Source: Alteromonas sp. BMJM2 (GTDB taxonomy: Bacteria > Pseudomonadota > Gammaproteobacteria > Enterobacterales > Alteromonadaceae). Taken from it: DNA of 64,000 bases. The notes under the pieces are model-generated. The model did no database searches and was not told the origin of the DNA. It worked only from the letters and a program-made list of their open reading frames with translations. The first letter of the stretch is position 1. Each line of letters begins with the position of its first letter. The position numbers and the translations under genes are program-made. Where the stretch lies: NCBI RefSeq assembly GCF_027257845.1, contig NZ_JAPVOT010000003.1:62001-126000 (forward strand), read 5' to 3'. This document shows positions 17,509-26,647 of the stretch, piece after piece.

Positions 17509-19638
17509 ATGTCGTCTTCACCTTCATTTGTAAGATTATGTAATGAGTTCACAACGCTCATCTTTGACTGCCAAGGCCGTATGCCAAAAGTCATCTATTA
17601 CGGCGCCCCACTCAGCGATTCCACAACGCCTGAAATGCTCAGCATTTTAAACACCCGCCAAGAAGCCAAGTGTGCACCGGTTATCGAGCCTCCTATCAGC
17701 TTGGTGCCTACTCATGGTGAAGGATGGACCGGACAACCAGGCCTTGAAGTGTCTGGCGATAAAGACCAATGGTCTGCCGGCTTTAGCCTTGTAGAAACAA
17801 AACAGAACGGCACGTCAGTAGAATTTGTTGGTGAAGACCAACATAGAGGCATGCAGCTAGTTACAACAGTGAGTTTAGACGCCAATACTACCGTAGCGTC
17901 CTTTTGCTCGCGTATAGAGAATACGGGGCAAACAGCGCTTCACCTTGGCTATTTAAATGCTGCAAGCCTACCGCTTCCCACATTGGTTAATAAAATTAAA
18001 ACCTTTGAAGGTAGATGGTCAGCAGAATTTCAAACAAGCGATCACGACCTCTTTTTTGGCAGTTACGTGAGAGAAAACCGCCGCGGTAAAACCTCCCACG
18101 ACACCTTCCCAGGCTTAATTGCCTACCCTCAAGGCACGGGGGAATTGCAGGGTGAATGCTACGGCTACCACTTAGGTGCATCAGCCAATCACAAATTGCG
18201 TGCAGAGCTTATGGCTGATGGTAGAAGCTATGTGCAGTTCGGCGAATTATTGTTCCCAGGTGAAGTCGTACTTAGTGAAGGTGAAAGCTATACTACCCCC
18301 GTTTTGTACACCGGCTTTGGCAGTGATGGTTTCTCTTCTCTTTCACAGCAGTTTCATCAATATATACGCAGCAATATTTTACAGCACAGCGCTGAGTCTA
18401 AGCCTCGCCCTGTGCATTACAACACGTGGGAAGGCATCTATTTCGACCACGACGAAGCTACCTTAAAAGCCCTTGCTGACAAGGTGGCGCCATTAGGGAT
18501 TGAGCGTTTTGTGCTTGATGACGGCTGGTTCAAGGGGCGACGCCATGACAAAGCAGGCCTTGGCGACTGGTTTGTGGATGAAGAGATATATCCAGATGGG
18601 CTTGACGGGTTAATAGACCACGTAACGGGGTTGGGAATGGAGTTTGGTATTTGGTTTGAACCTGAAATGGTGAACCCAGATAGTGACCTGTATCGCAATC
18701 ATCCTGAATGGGCACTGCAAAGTGAAAACAATCCTCACGTGCCGTTTAGAAATCAGTATGTTCTCGACTTGACCAACACCGACGTTGTTGAATATCTGTA
18801 TAAGGTGATTACCGATATCCTCGCCACCTACCCTAAAATTAGCTACATTAAATGGGATATGAACCGCGACGTTAATCACCCTGGCAACCTGCACGGCAAG
18901 CCTGCCATGCATGGCCAAATTGCAGCGCTATATTCGCTAATCGACCGCGTAAAAGGCGCACACCCAGGGCTTGAAATTGAGAGCTGCTGCTCGGGCGGTG
19001 GACGTATCGACTTAGGCATACTTCCTCATACTGACCGCTTTTGGACCTCAGATTCAAACGACGCCTTAGACCGACTTTACATTCAGCGTGGCTGCTCATT
19101 CTTTTTCCCCTCAGAGGTAATGGGTGCCCATGTAGGCCCGCGTGACTGCCACATTACCGGTAGACACTTACCCATCGAAATTCGTTCTGCTGTAGCGATG
19201 TTTGGCCACATGGGTATTGAAATGGACCCTCGTGAACTGACTGAGCACGAAGAAAGCGTACTTACCGACGCCATTTCACTCTATAAGCGCATACGTCCCC
19301 TTACTCATAGCGGCGACTTGTTCCGCATGGATGACGATGGCCTAAACGTTAAGTTTGGTTATGTGTCTAAGAATAAAGAGGAAGGTGTTTTTGCTTATAA
19401 CAGTGTGCAAGAAACCCGTCGTACTACCCCTACTCGCTTCTACTTTGCTGGGCTAGATGCCAATAAGCAATATACGGTGGAACGAGTGTGGCCTGGGGTA
19501 CTCAAAGAGTACACGCCCTCTATCTTACAGCAGCTAGAAGGAAAGATTTTTACCGGTGAGGTGTTGATGAAGTACGGCATGCAGTTACCCGTGCTTTTCC
19601 CAGAAACAGCGCTTATCTATTCAGTGAAAGCGGTGTAA
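17509..19638 (+). CDS. Alpha-galactosidase, glycoside hydrolase family 36
   Basis: This enzyme (709 aa) releases galactose from alpha-galactosides such as melibiose, raffinose or galactosylglycerols. The GH36 pattern is complete: an N-terminal beta-domain, then a catalytic barrel with DDGWF and EPEMVNPDSDLY. The nucleophile is D450 in YIKWDMNRD, SCCSGGGRID follows, and the probable acid/base is D515 in RFWTSDSND. No signal peptide is seen, so it acts in the cytoplasm after transport. A CGAGG ribosome site lies five bases before the ATG. It lacks the shared operator, so how it is regulated is open. Confidence 0.95.
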   Translation: MSSSPSFVRLCNEFTTLIFDCQGRMPKVIYYGAPLSDSTTPEMLSILNTRQEAKCAPVIEPPISLVPTHGEGWTGQPGLEVSGDKDQWSAGFSLVETKQNGTSVEFVGEDQHRGMQLVTTVSLDANTTVASFCSRIENTGQTALHLGYLNAASLPLPTLVNKIKTFEGRWSAEFQTSDHDLFFGSYVRENRRGKTSHDTFPGLIAYPQGTGELQGECYGYHLGASANHKLRAELMADGRSYVQFGELLFPGEVVLSEGESYTTPVLYTGFGSDGFSSLSQQFHQYIRSNILQHSAESKPRPVHYNTWEGIYFDHDEATLKALADKVAPLGIERFVLDDGWFKGRRHDKAGLGDWFVDEEIYPDGLDGLIDHVTGLGMEFGIWFEPEMVNPDSDLYRNHPEWALQSENNPHVPFRNQYVLDLTNTDVVEYLYKVITDILATYPKISYIKWDMNRDVNHPGNLHGKPAMHGQIAALYSLIDRVKGAHPGLEIESCCSGGGRIDLGILPHTDRFWTSDSNDALDRLYIQRGCSFFFPSEVMGAHVGPRDCHITGRHLPIEIRSAVAMFGHMGIEMDPRELTEHEESVLTDAISLYKRIRPLTHSGDLFRMDDDGLNVKFGYVSKNKEEGVFAYNSVQETRRTTPTRFYFAGLDANKQYTVERVWPGVLKEYTPSILQQLEGKIFTGEVLMKYGMQLPVLFPETALIYSVKAV

Positions 19639-19654
19639 ATCGAAAAAACTAACA

Positions 19655-19691
19655 GCCTGAACGTTATGTTTACTGCGTTCAGGCCGTTTTT
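19655..19691 (+). terminator. Rho-independent terminator after alpha-galactosidase
   Basis: Stem GCCTGAACG / CGTTCAGGC is followed by GTTTTT. The AAAAAA before it could also serve the converging TPR gene on the minus strand. Confidence 0.85.
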
Positions 19692-19703
19692 GATAAAACC
19701 GCT

Positions 19704-20804
19704 TTAAGCCCGCTTTTTAATCTTCTTTTTTAACGCTTTCAGAATTTTTGCAAAGCGTTCGCCCTCGTCTCCATTGATAAGCGCCAGCGTACTTTTCGCT
19801 TTCTCAATGTCATTGGCATTTAAGCGAAGCTCTGCGAGTCGCAAATGGGCCCAGTTTGCACTTGGCAGGCCTGCTGTATCGATATTCGTCGTATTGAAGC
19901 CATCAATATACTGCTCTAATGCAGCAATGCCGGTATTGGTAAATTTGTCGCTGTTTAACGCTACTTGGCCAATGCGGTATTTGCCGTACAGCAAATTGCT
20001 TTCGCGCTGTTCGTACTCGTCCCATTGCGCCGAATCTTTGCTTTCTACGCTTGCTACCGACATATCCATTAGTGGCGACAGCGCTTCAAAAGCGTGACTG
20101 TATTTTTCAGCAGATAAATAGTGACTGCCTAATTCAAAGTTAGCTCGTAAGGTCGAGGCCTCATTCTGTGCAAGAGCGTCGTAAATAGCACGTGCTTGGT
20201 CTTCTTTATCGTCTTTGAGGTAGAAGCTAGCCAAAGCAAATTGGCCTTCAACGCTATCAATTGTGGCGATCTTTTCTGCCAACTTTTTCGCTTCATCCAT
20301 ATCACCACCGGCTATGGAGGGAGCAACTAAATGAAATTGCATCAGGGCGCGATATACCGCAATCTCCTCAGGCGCGATAACAATTGCTTGCTCTAAACTG
20401 CTTTTGGCTTTTTTTGCATAACCCAAAGCTGAAAAGATGCTGCTTGAGGCTTGTGCTCCCATCACGTTGGCATGGGTATGAAAGGCACGGTAATCGTTGC
20501 CGTAGCTTGCTATAAACTCTTCAGCTACTTCTTCGGCATCGTCTAAGTCTGTGTTCATTAGTGCTGAAATCAGCAAATTATATTGTTCAGGGCTTTTACC
20601 TTTTACGTCCTCCAGCTTATCAATAACACGCTCCCAGTCTCCTTGGCGGGCATACATTTCAAGGTTGGTAAGCTCTGCACTCTTCGCAGACGACGTTGAT
20701 ACTGAGCTATCAGCAGCGAATGATGTACTCAATGGGGTGATTGATAGCATGGTTGATAAAAGGGCAGCGCATGCTAGTTGCGATGCAGGATAATTCAATT
20801 TCAT
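19704..20804 (-). CDS. Exported TPR-repeat protein of unknown function
   Basis: This 366-aa protein has a signal peptide ending near STSFAADSS. Helical repeats with TPR spacing follow, for example LEMYARQGDWERVIDKLEDVK and SLEQAIVIAPEEIAVYRALMQFH. It ends in a basic tail KALKKKIKKRA. TPR proteins act as scaffolds, so the exact role cannot be read from the sequence. It converges on the alpha-galactosidase and has no galactoside operator in front, so it need not belong to the sugar regulon. Confidence 0.75.
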   Translation of the reverse strand: MKLNYPASQLACAALLSTMLSITPLSTSFAADSSVSTSSAKSAELTNLEMYARQGDWERVIDKLEDVKGKSPEQYNLLISALMNTDLDDAEEVAEEFIASYGNDYRAFHTHANVMGAQASSSIFSALGYAKKAKSSLEQAIVIAPEEIAVYRALMQFHLVAPSIAGGDMDEAKKLAEKIATIDSVEGQFALASFYLKDDKEDQARAIYDALAQNEASTLRANFELGSHYLSAEKYSHAFEALSPLMDMSVASVESKDSAQWDEYEQRESNLLYGKYRIGQVALNSDKFTNTGIAALEQYIDGFNTTNIDTAGLPSANWAHLRLAELRLNANDIEKAKSTLALINGDEGERFAKILKALKKKIKKRA

Positions 20805-20978
20805 AGCAATTCCTTTTGGGGAAATAAGGGTGTCGAGACACTGTCACAGCAATGGTTACTGCACACTAAACTTGATGCATTGTGTGCTAGATATTAGGTT
20901 GGTGCTTACACTCATATTGACTCTGTTTACATTAACCTATGCTGAACAATATTCCAGCAATTAGTTGTAACAAGAGTT

Positions 20979-21045
20979 ATACCAGTCGGCGATTACGAAG
21001 ATTTTAAGTCTCGCTGAGTGGGGAATTATCTATGCGGACTGGTAT
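20979..21045. repeat. 67-base element with 9-base terminal inverted repeats
   Basis: ATACCAGTC (20979-20987) and GACTGGTAT (21037-21045) are perfect inverted ends around a 49-base interior. This is the form of a small non-autonomous repeat (MITE-like) of marine gammaproteobacteria. No second full copy was found in the window. Confidence 0.5.
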
Positions 21046-21084
21046 TACCGTTTCGCAAGAGAAATAAACGAACAAGAAAGGCAT

Positions 21085-21112
21085 AAAAAAAGGGGCTCAT
21101 AGTAAAGCCCCT
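21085..21112 (-). terminator. Rho-independent terminator after the exported hydrolase
   Basis: On the minus strand the stem AGGGGCT / AGCCCCT is followed by a run of seven T. It lies 48 bases past the hydrolase stop. Confidence 0.88.
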
Positions 21113-21159
21113 TAGCGGGTAACAAACAAACTCTCTAACAAAGAGTTTTTAAAACAGAA

Positions 21160-22467
21160 TCACTTTCCGCCTTTTCCTTCCATAAGCAACCCTAACGCCC
21201 AGCGGTTATCGAAACCTTTCCAAGGCGCAGGCGTTTCTCCGCCGCTTGGTACCTGGTCACTACTGCCCGTTACTTCTAAAAAGGCACAGTAATCTGGCAT
21301 GGCTTTTACGTGGCAGTTCATGAGCGCTAAAGCAAAGTGTTCGTTTATGGCATTGAGCTTTTGCTCTTCCCATGCGGGCTCGATGTAACTACCCAAGTCG
21401 AACTCACTGCCATACGCTTCTTTAGGTGCCGGGTGAGGTGCAACATTATGACGTGCGTTTTTAATGGTTAGTAACTTGGCATCTTTATTCGTTGTGTGAT
21501 CAAACAACCAACGAATGCCATCGTAGCCTGATATATCATCGTTATCACCAGCGACAAACAGCACAGGTACGTCAATGTTAGATAGGGACTTTGTATCAAA
21601 CAACTGCTGTTGTCCGCCCCAAGGCGCAAGAGCTAAGGCAGCTTTCCATGCTGGTAATGTGTCATCACTTGAAGGCTTGCCACCTGCGCACGTATTTAAG
21701 GCCGCTTTTACCAACTGAACTGTTGCAGGGTCTTGTGTACCGGTAAAAGTGGCAGCCGTAGTATCGTTAAACGCGTAACACCCTCCCACTGTGCTCATTG
21801 CGCCAAACCCACCCATTGAATAGCCAATCACTCCAGCGCGAGTTTCGTCAACGTCGTCGGCAAAAAAGCCGTGTTGAGCCACCGCATTAAGCGTGAACAC
21901 CTGATCTCGTGAACGATTTAATAGCGTGCTTGGAAAACCACTGTATGGGCTTTCTGCAAAGTTAACGTCTTTGTTTGTTGAGTCTGTATGGTCTATAGCA
22001 GCCACAACATACCCATGAGATGCTAGATGCTCGCCAAGATAATGCATCAGCGTACGGTAGCCGGTATAACCGTGAGAGATGACTACGATAGGATAATTTT
22101 CGTCCGTCGCCATAATAGGGGCATCGCGATAAGCATCGGCTTGAATTTCAAACGTCTTACCGCTGCGTGTTTCATCACTATATACGGCTAATTTTGACTC
22201 TGCTAAGTCAGTTGATTGAGATGCGGGATACCAAACCTCGAGGGTTAACTTCCGCTTTACCATCTCTCCTGACATTGTCATTGCCGCTTCGGGGTAAGCC
22301 ACTTCAATAGTTTTTACCCCTACCGATAGGTCACCACCCTCGCTAAGCTCGGGCATAACATCAGCTGGGAAATCTTTGTAAACAGTTTGCGCAGGAAATG
22401 CAGTCGCAGAAAAAGTAGTAGTAACGAGCATTACGCTCGCACCGCAGAGTAGGGATAACGTTTTCAT
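21160..22467 (-). CDS. Exported alpha/beta hydrolase (dienelactone-hydrolase/PAF-acetylhydrolase-like)
   Basis: This 435-aa secreted hydrolase has a signal peptide ending near SATAFPAQ. The strand PIVVISHGYTGYRTLM supplies the oxyanion region. The nucleophile elbow is GYSMGG with Ser217, an acid is likely in GDNDDISG and the His in NARHNVAPH. Esters or lipids are plausible substrates. The gene may belong to the galactoside regulon, because a LacI-type operator (22604-22618) lies 137 bases upstream. One idea is that it frees galactose-containing headgroups from galactolipids; that is inference. Confidence 0.82.
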   Translation of the reverse strand: MKTLSLLCGASVMLVTTTFSATAFPAQTVYKDFPADVMPELSEGGDLSVGVKTIEVAYPEAAMTMSGEMVKRKLTLEVWYPASQSTDLAESKLAVYSDETRSGKTFEIQADAYRDAPIMATDENYPIVVISHGYTGYRTLMHYLGEHLASHGYVVAAIDHTDSTNKDVNFAESPYSGFPSTLLNRSRDQVFTLNAVAQHGFFADDVDETRAGVIGYSMGGFGAMSTVGGCYAFNDTTAATFTGTQDPATVQLVKAALNTCAGGKPSSDDTLPAWKAALALAPWGGQQQLFDTKSLSNIDVPVLFVAGDNDDISGYDGIRWLFDHTTNKDAKLLTIKNARHNVAPHPAPKEAYGSEFDLGSYIEPAWEEQKLNAINEHFALALMNCHVKAMPDYCAFLEVTGSSDQVPSGGETPAPWKGFDNRWALGLLMEGKGGK

Positions 22468-22603
22468 AGTTTGCTAATAGCTTGTTAATTAGTAGGCGTA
22501 GCCATATTACTTTATTGGCATCAACAAGCAAGCAAGCCGCTATTCTTTTCATTAATTGTTACAACTAAGTTATTTCTATTGGATATTAACAGCGCCCCAA
22601 AAA

Positions 22604-22618
22604 GGTAAACGTATTACC
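22604..22618 (-). promoter_or_regulatory. LacI/GalR-type operator before the exported hydrolase
   Basis: GGTAAACGTATTACC matches the operator before the TonB receptor in 12 of 15 bases and keeps the outer GGTAA...TTACC arms. Together with 10359, 26508 and 27771 it suggests a common regulator. Confidence 0.6.
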
Positions 22619-22857
22619 TCTTACCGGCTTTTTGAGTAAAAGTACGGTCAAAATAGCCGTGTCGGTGATGGTGCGACATTGGAAATATGAATTTGAGAAC
22701 GGGAGAGTGTGAAACTAAAACCTTAAGAAGCGAGCAGTGTGGGCCGTGAGCAGTGATAAAACGATGAAGCAATAGAGAACCTGGCTCCTGTTTACGTAGT
22801 GCACAATTTGCCAAGTCAATAAATGTGCTGCGTACTTCAGGACGGGACAGGAGACGT

Positions 22858-22885
22858 AAAAAAGCCCAGCTTAGCTGGGCTTTTT
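22858..22885. terminator. Bidirectional terminator downstream of ssb
   Basis: AAAAAA, stem GCCCAGC / GCTGGGC with a three-base loop, then TTTTT. Symmetry means it can stop transcription in both directions; ssb on the minus strand is the nearest user. Confidence 0.85.
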
Positions 22886-22979
22886 AGCAATGTCTTCAAA
22901 CTAAACTCAATCCTAATTCAGCTTTTCGCGCTGAAGTAAGCCTGCCTTAATTAGAAATTAAACAGACCTTAAGTACTAG

Positions 22980-23576
22980 TCAGAATGGAATATCGTCGTC
23001 AAAGTCAAAGTCTGGCTCAGCCATTGGTGGAGTTTTAGGCTGAGGCTGATTACCACCTTGAGGAGCAGCTTGATTGAAACCGCCGCCTTGGTTTTGGTTG
23101 TAACCACCTTGTTGACCGCCTTGCTGCTGACCGCCCTGAGCTGGTGCTTGATTATAGCCACCGCCCTGGTTCTGGTATCCGCCGCCTTGGTTATTTTGTT
23201 GACGTTGGTAACCGCCGTTACCACCACCAGCTTCACCGCCGCGACCGCCAAGCATTTGCATTTGGTCTACGATGATCTCTGTGGTGTATTTGTCATTGCC
23301 TTGCTGATCCTGCCATTTACGGGTTTGCAATTTACCTTCTACGTAAATCTGCGAACCTTTTTTCAGGTATTCTCCAGCAATTTCAGCCAAGCGACGATAC
23401 ATAGTGAGTCTATGCCATTCTGTACGCTCTTGCGGTTGCCCTTGTTGGTCTTTCCAGCTTTCGCTGGTTGCAAGACTCAGGTTCGCAACGGCGTTTCCGT
23501 TCGGCATGTATCTTACTTCAGGATCATTACCAAGGTTTCCTACAAGAATTACCTTGTTCACGCCTTTCGTTGCCAT
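22980..23576 (-). CDS. ssb: Single-stranded DNA-binding protein Ssb
   Basis: Ssb (198 aa) coats single-stranded DNA in replication, repair and recombination. The N-terminal OB fold begins [21 protein letters not shown] long Gly/Gln/Asn-rich linker (about 112-182) and the acidic tip [10 protein letters not shown], which binds partner proteins, follow. In many gammaproteobacteria ssb and uvrA are near neighbours. Here the two are 8.5 kb apart with the galactose genes between them. No LexA box was seen upstream. Confidence 0.96.
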   Translation of the reverse strand: MATKGVNKVILVGNLGNDPEVRYMPNGNAVANLSLATSESWKDQQGQPQERTEWHRLTMYRRLAEIAGEYLKKGSQIYVEGKLQTRKWQDQQGNDKYTTEIIVDQMQMLGGRGGEAGGGNGGYQRQQNNQGGGYQNQGGGYNQAPAQGGQQQGGQQGGYNQNQGGGFNQAAPQGGNQPQPKTPPMAEPDFDFDDDIPF

Positions 23577-23879
23577 TGATGTCTCCTGTAACGTGTTTAT
23601 TGGCTTGCTGCGTTGTAACGCTTATTTTAAAGCGCCGCTATTTCGACTTCATCAAAGTTCGACAGCAACAAGCACGAAAGTTCATAGTTTTGAGCCCTGT
23701 AGTATATCGTATTTTTCCAGGGAAAAATGAAGTTTTTGTCGATGCATTTATTCACAAATAAACGCTATCAAAGTTTCTCATTTCCGTCTTCTGAACTTTC
23801 GCTCTGTTTAACTAGGCTCTTTTTAACAGTGCACTTTCAACCGTACTCGTTCTAGAAGCGTGTGTGAAAGCTTACTCCA
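23577..23879. other. Intergenic region upstream of ssb with an 18-base palindrome
   Basis: This gap separates the ssb start from the symporter fragment. A perfect palindrome ATTTTTCC-AG-GGAAAAAT lies at 23711-23728. No gene or clear promoter is visible. Confidence 0.5.
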
Positions 23880-24161
23880 TCACCACCACGCGCTGTAAAA
23901 AGCGATAAGTATGAGTACCACTGCAATAGCCGCGAAATTAAATCCTTTAGTGGTATCAAACTGCACATCAGAGAGCTCTACGGCATTCTCGTGTACACCT
24001 CTTTTCTCCATAAGAGAGACGATGACAGCCACCGCTACGCACAGTAAAAATACAATACCTACTCGGTCAATAAACGGAAGCTCGGGCCAAAACTGCCTAA
24101 ACACGATGCTTAAAATAAATGAGCCCAGTGCCGCAAGCAGCCCGCCATTAGCCGCAGTGTG
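23880..24161 (-). pseudogene. C-terminal remnant of a sodium/galactose symporter (SGLT type)
   Basis: The last 93 codons of an SSS-family transporter survive. The frame can be read back from the stop at 23880 to an in-frame stop at 24162-24164. It includes LLAALGSFILSIV, LPFIDRVGIVFLL and the final hydrophobic helix ending YSAWW, as in the C-terminus of SGLT-type symporters. At least 400 residues of the N-terminus are gone. Only a GTG at 24104 could start a 74-aa peptide, which cannot transport anything. It lies just after galK and its terminator, where galactose operons often carry a symporter. Confidence 0.75.
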
Positions 24162-24172
24162 TTACCGCAGGC

Positions 24173-24202
24173 AAAAAAAAGCCGCTATCCAATGATGCGG
24201 CT
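24173..24202 (-). terminator. Rho-independent terminator after galK
   Basis: On the minus strand GCCGC and GCGGC form a short stem that is followed by eight T. It lies between galK and the symporter remnant, so it ends the galactose transcript before the remnant. Confidence 0.8.
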
Positions 24203-24240
24203 AAGGGACACAAATAAGCGGTCAAAGATGGGGAAATAAT

Positions 24241-25380
24241 TTATGCAAAGGCCCCCTGTGTGGCAGTGCATACGTATATATCAGCGTGATAATTCGTCTC
24301 ATCAAAGTACTTATCAGCCACTAATTGTTTCACAGCATCAACAGTATCTGTTGGAACTAGCGCAACAACACATCCTCCAAAACCGCCTCCGGTCATACGC
24401 ACGCCGCCAGTAACACCAAGTAACTCATCAATGATGGTGACAAGGTAATCAATTGGGGGCACCGTTATTTCAAAATCGTCTCGCATAGACACATGAGATT
24501 CGGCCATGGCCTTACTCACCGTTTCAATGTCACCTATTTTTAAAGCGTTACTGGCTGACAAGGTTCGCTTGTTTTCGGTAATAATATGTTTAGCTCTGCG
24601 GTATACCACCTCGGGCATATGCGGCTTTGCAGCTTCAAGCATATCAATATCGGCTTCGCGCAATGAGGGTACACCGAGTAATGACGCCCCCTGCTCGCAC
24701 TGCTGACGGCGAAGGTTGTATTCACTGTCTACCAGGCCGCGCTTCACGTTTGAGTTTATGATGACAATTTGATGGCTGTCAGGCAGCGGTGAGTGTTGAA
24801 TTGACAGCGACTGACAATCGAGCAACATGGCTTTGCCTTCGTTACCCATTGCCGAGATAAGCTGATCCATAATGCCGCATGAGCAGCCCACAAAGGTATT
24901 TTCCGCTTTCTGACCTAGAAGTGCGGCCTTCACGCCATCGAGAGGCAACTGATATAGGGCACTCATTGCTTTTAGTACTGCAACTTCAAATGACGCGGAA
25001 GAACTTAAGCCAGCACCTTGAGGCACATTACCCGTGACTAATAAATTGGCACCACCAAATGCGGGAAAATCCTGCTTAAGTACTTTAACCACACCGCGAA
25101 CATAGTTTGCCCAACCTTGCTCGTCATCATAGTGAATATCATCAAGGCCGAACGTATTTTGCTGATTCTCATAGTCCATTGCGGTGACAACAATGTTGTT
25201 ATCGCTTCGCTTTGATGCCGCTACCCAGGTGCCAAAATTAATGGCCGCAGGAAATACGAAGCCGCCGTTGTAGTCGGTATGCTCGCCAATTAAATTTACG
25301 CGACCTGGTGCGTGAGCTATCAGTGTCGGTTCTTCTGCAAAGCTTTCTTCAAACGCTGAAGAGAGTATTTGATTATCCAT
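24241..25380 (-). CDS. galK: Galactokinase GalK
   Basis: GalK (379 aa) phosphorylates alpha-D-galactose with ATP, the first committed Leloir step. The galactokinase signature [19 protein letters not shown] is near residues 27-45. The GHMP-kinase ATP site [17 protein letters not shown] and the C-terminal motif [15 protein letters not shown] are complete. It overlaps galT by 8 bases, so translation is coupled. It is the last gene of the operon before a terminator. Confidence 0.97.
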   Translation of the reverse strand: MDNQILSSAFEESFAEEPTLIAHAPGRVNLIGEHTDYNGGFVFPAAINFGTWVAASKRSDNNIVVTAMDYENQQNTFGLDDIHYDDEQGWANYVRGVVKVLKQDFPAFGGANLLVTGNVPQGAGLSSSASFEVAVLKAMSALYQLPLDGVKAALLGQKAENTFVGCSCGIMDQLISAMGNEGKAMLLDCQSLSIQHSPLPDSHQIVIINSNVKRGLVDSEYNLRRQQCEQGASLLGVPSLREADIDMLEAAKPHMPEVVYRRAKHIITENKRTLSASNALKIGDIETVSKAMAESHVSMRDDFEITVPPIDYLVTIIDELLGVTGGVRMTGGGFGGCVVALVPTDTVDAVKQLVADKYFDETNYHADIYVCTATQGAFA

Positions 25381-26428
25381 TTACATTCTCATGTTTTTTA
25401 TAGTGCACGCTGGAAAGTGCCTTCAATCTATCTGCGGCTTGTTCTGGCGTTAAATCGCGCTGGGCCTCGGCCATCATTTCATACCCAACCATGAACTTAC
25501 GTACACTCGCAGAACGAAGCAGTGGCGGGAAGAAATGCGCGTGTAACGTCCATTCAGGATGTTCTTGTTTATCAAATGGTGCGCTATGCCAGCCCATAGA
25601 ATATGGAAATGACGTTTCAAACAAATTGTCATAGCGCGCGGTTATATCGCCAATAATTTGCGCTAGAGAAAACGATTGTTCGTCGGTTAATTTGTGCAGT
25701 GCTGTTACATCAAAGCGAGGCAGTAACAATGTTTCAAACGGCCATGCAGCCCAATACGGCACTACTACTATCCAGTCATCGTTTTGACATACAACGCGCT
25801 CTTGCTTTGCAACTTCTTGCTCAGCGTAGTCTAACAACAAAGGACGTTTGTGCTCGTTGAAATAAGCACTTAATTGTACAAGCTTTTTAGCCGGATCTGT
25901 CGGCACATGCTGCTGCGCCCATACTTGTCCGTGAGGGTGAGGGTTAGAGCAGCCCATCATCGCGCCCTTGTTTTCAAATACCTGAACCCATTGATATTGT
26001 TGACCTAGCTCCTCTGTCTGTGATTTCCAGCATGCTACAACGTCTGCACGCTCTTGGTCTGTCAATTCAGGAAGGGTTTTGCTGTGATCGGGAGAGAAAC
26101 AAATAACTCGGCTACAGCCCTGTTCAGTTTCGAACTGAAAAAGCCCTTTTTTCTCGCTCAACACAACCGTATCTTTCTTGAGCGCAGCAAAGTCGTTTTC
26201 AAAAACAAAAGTGCCAGCATAATCAGGGTTTACCTCGCCGTTAACACGGGTATTGCCCGGGCATAAATAGCAGGTTGGATCGTAAGACGGCTTTTGCTCA
26301 TTGTTAGGCTCTTCCGACTGCCCTTGCCATGGTCGTTTCGCGCGATGCGGCGATACCAAAACCCACTCACCTAATAGGGGGTTGAATCTGCGGTGTGGAT
26401 CATCTGACGGATCGAATGGGCTTGCCAT
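25373..26428 (-). CDS. galT: Galactose-1-phosphate uridylyltransferase GalT
   Basis: GalT (351 aa) exchanges UMP between UDP-glucose and galactose-1-phosphate. It starts [21 protein letters not shown], has a CYLCPGN zinc site, and the active-site motif NPHPHGQVW whose second His forms the uridylyl intermediate. The C-terminal HIT-like half contains MGWHSAPF and [12 protein letters not shown] well-formed promoter and a LacI-type operator lie upstream, so galT and galK can be expressed apart from galM. Confidence 0.97.
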   Translation of the reverse strand: MASPFDPSDDPHRRFNPLLGEWVLVSPHRAKRPWQGQSEEPNNEQKPSYDPTCYLCPGNTRVNGEVNPDYAGTFVFENDFAALKKDTVVLSEKKGLFQFETEQGCSRVICFSPDHSKTLPELTDQERADVVACWKSQTEELGQQYQWVQVFENKGAMMGCSNPHPHGQVWAQQHVPTDPAKKLVQLSAYFNEHKRPLLLDYAEQEVAKQERVVCQNDDWIVVVPYWAAWPFETLLLPRFDVTALHKLTDEQSFSLAQIIGDITARYDNLFETSFPYSMGWHSAPFDKQEHPEWTLHAHFFPPLLRSASVRKFMVGYEMMAEAQRDLTPEQAADRLKALSSVHYKKHENVNG

Positions 26429-26507
26429 AGTCGCTCTCTATAAAAATGCGTTTTGTGGGCCGGTCACTAAGCCTCAGTGGCAAATAATGCGTGCGCCATA
26501 CACAAAA

Positions 26508-26522
26508 GGTTAAACGTTTACC
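26508..26522 (-). promoter_or_regulatory. LacI/GalR-type operator before galT
   Basis: Read on the minus strand the site is GGTAAACGTTTAACC; the core TAAACGTTTA is a perfect palindrome. It begins five bases after the candidate -10 box, so a repressor would cover the transcription start. Confidence 0.7.
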
Positions 26523-26526
26523 CAAA

Positions 26527-26555
26527 ATAATATATCAATGCTCTCAATTTATCAA
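26527..26555 (-). promoter_or_regulatory. Candidate galTK promoter
   Basis: On the minus strand TTGATA (26550-26555) and TATTAT (26527-26532) are spaced 17 bases apart, near consensus for sigma-70. The operator follows directly, and the leader to the galT ATG is about 90 bases. Confidence 0.65.
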
Positions 26556-26647
26556 TGTTCGAAGAAGGAAAAATAAATGTTAATTAAAATAACATTTAGT
26601 GCCTATTCGATAGTCACGTATGTACAGCCCCTTTAATACGACCACGT

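Larger units (their letters stand above)
20805..21159. other. Intergenic region with inverted-repeat element and terminator
   Basis: This 355-base gap between two minus-strand genes holds the upstream region of the TPR gene, an inverted-repeat element at 20979-21045 and the hydrolase terminator at 21085-21112. No coding potential was seen. Confidence 0.6.
22468..22979. other. Intergenic region between exported hydrolase and ssb
   Basis: This 512-base gap holds the LacI-type operator (22604-22618) and the ssb terminator (22858-22885). The open frame at 22614-22814 has no ribosome site and an implausible composition, so I do not call it a gene. Confidence 0.6.

Noticed and set aside
22614..22814. 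Open reading frame of 66 codons between the exported hydrolase and ssb
   Set aside because: There is no ribosome site, composition is rich in His/Leu without a family pattern, and it lies on the promoter side of the hydrolase gene.
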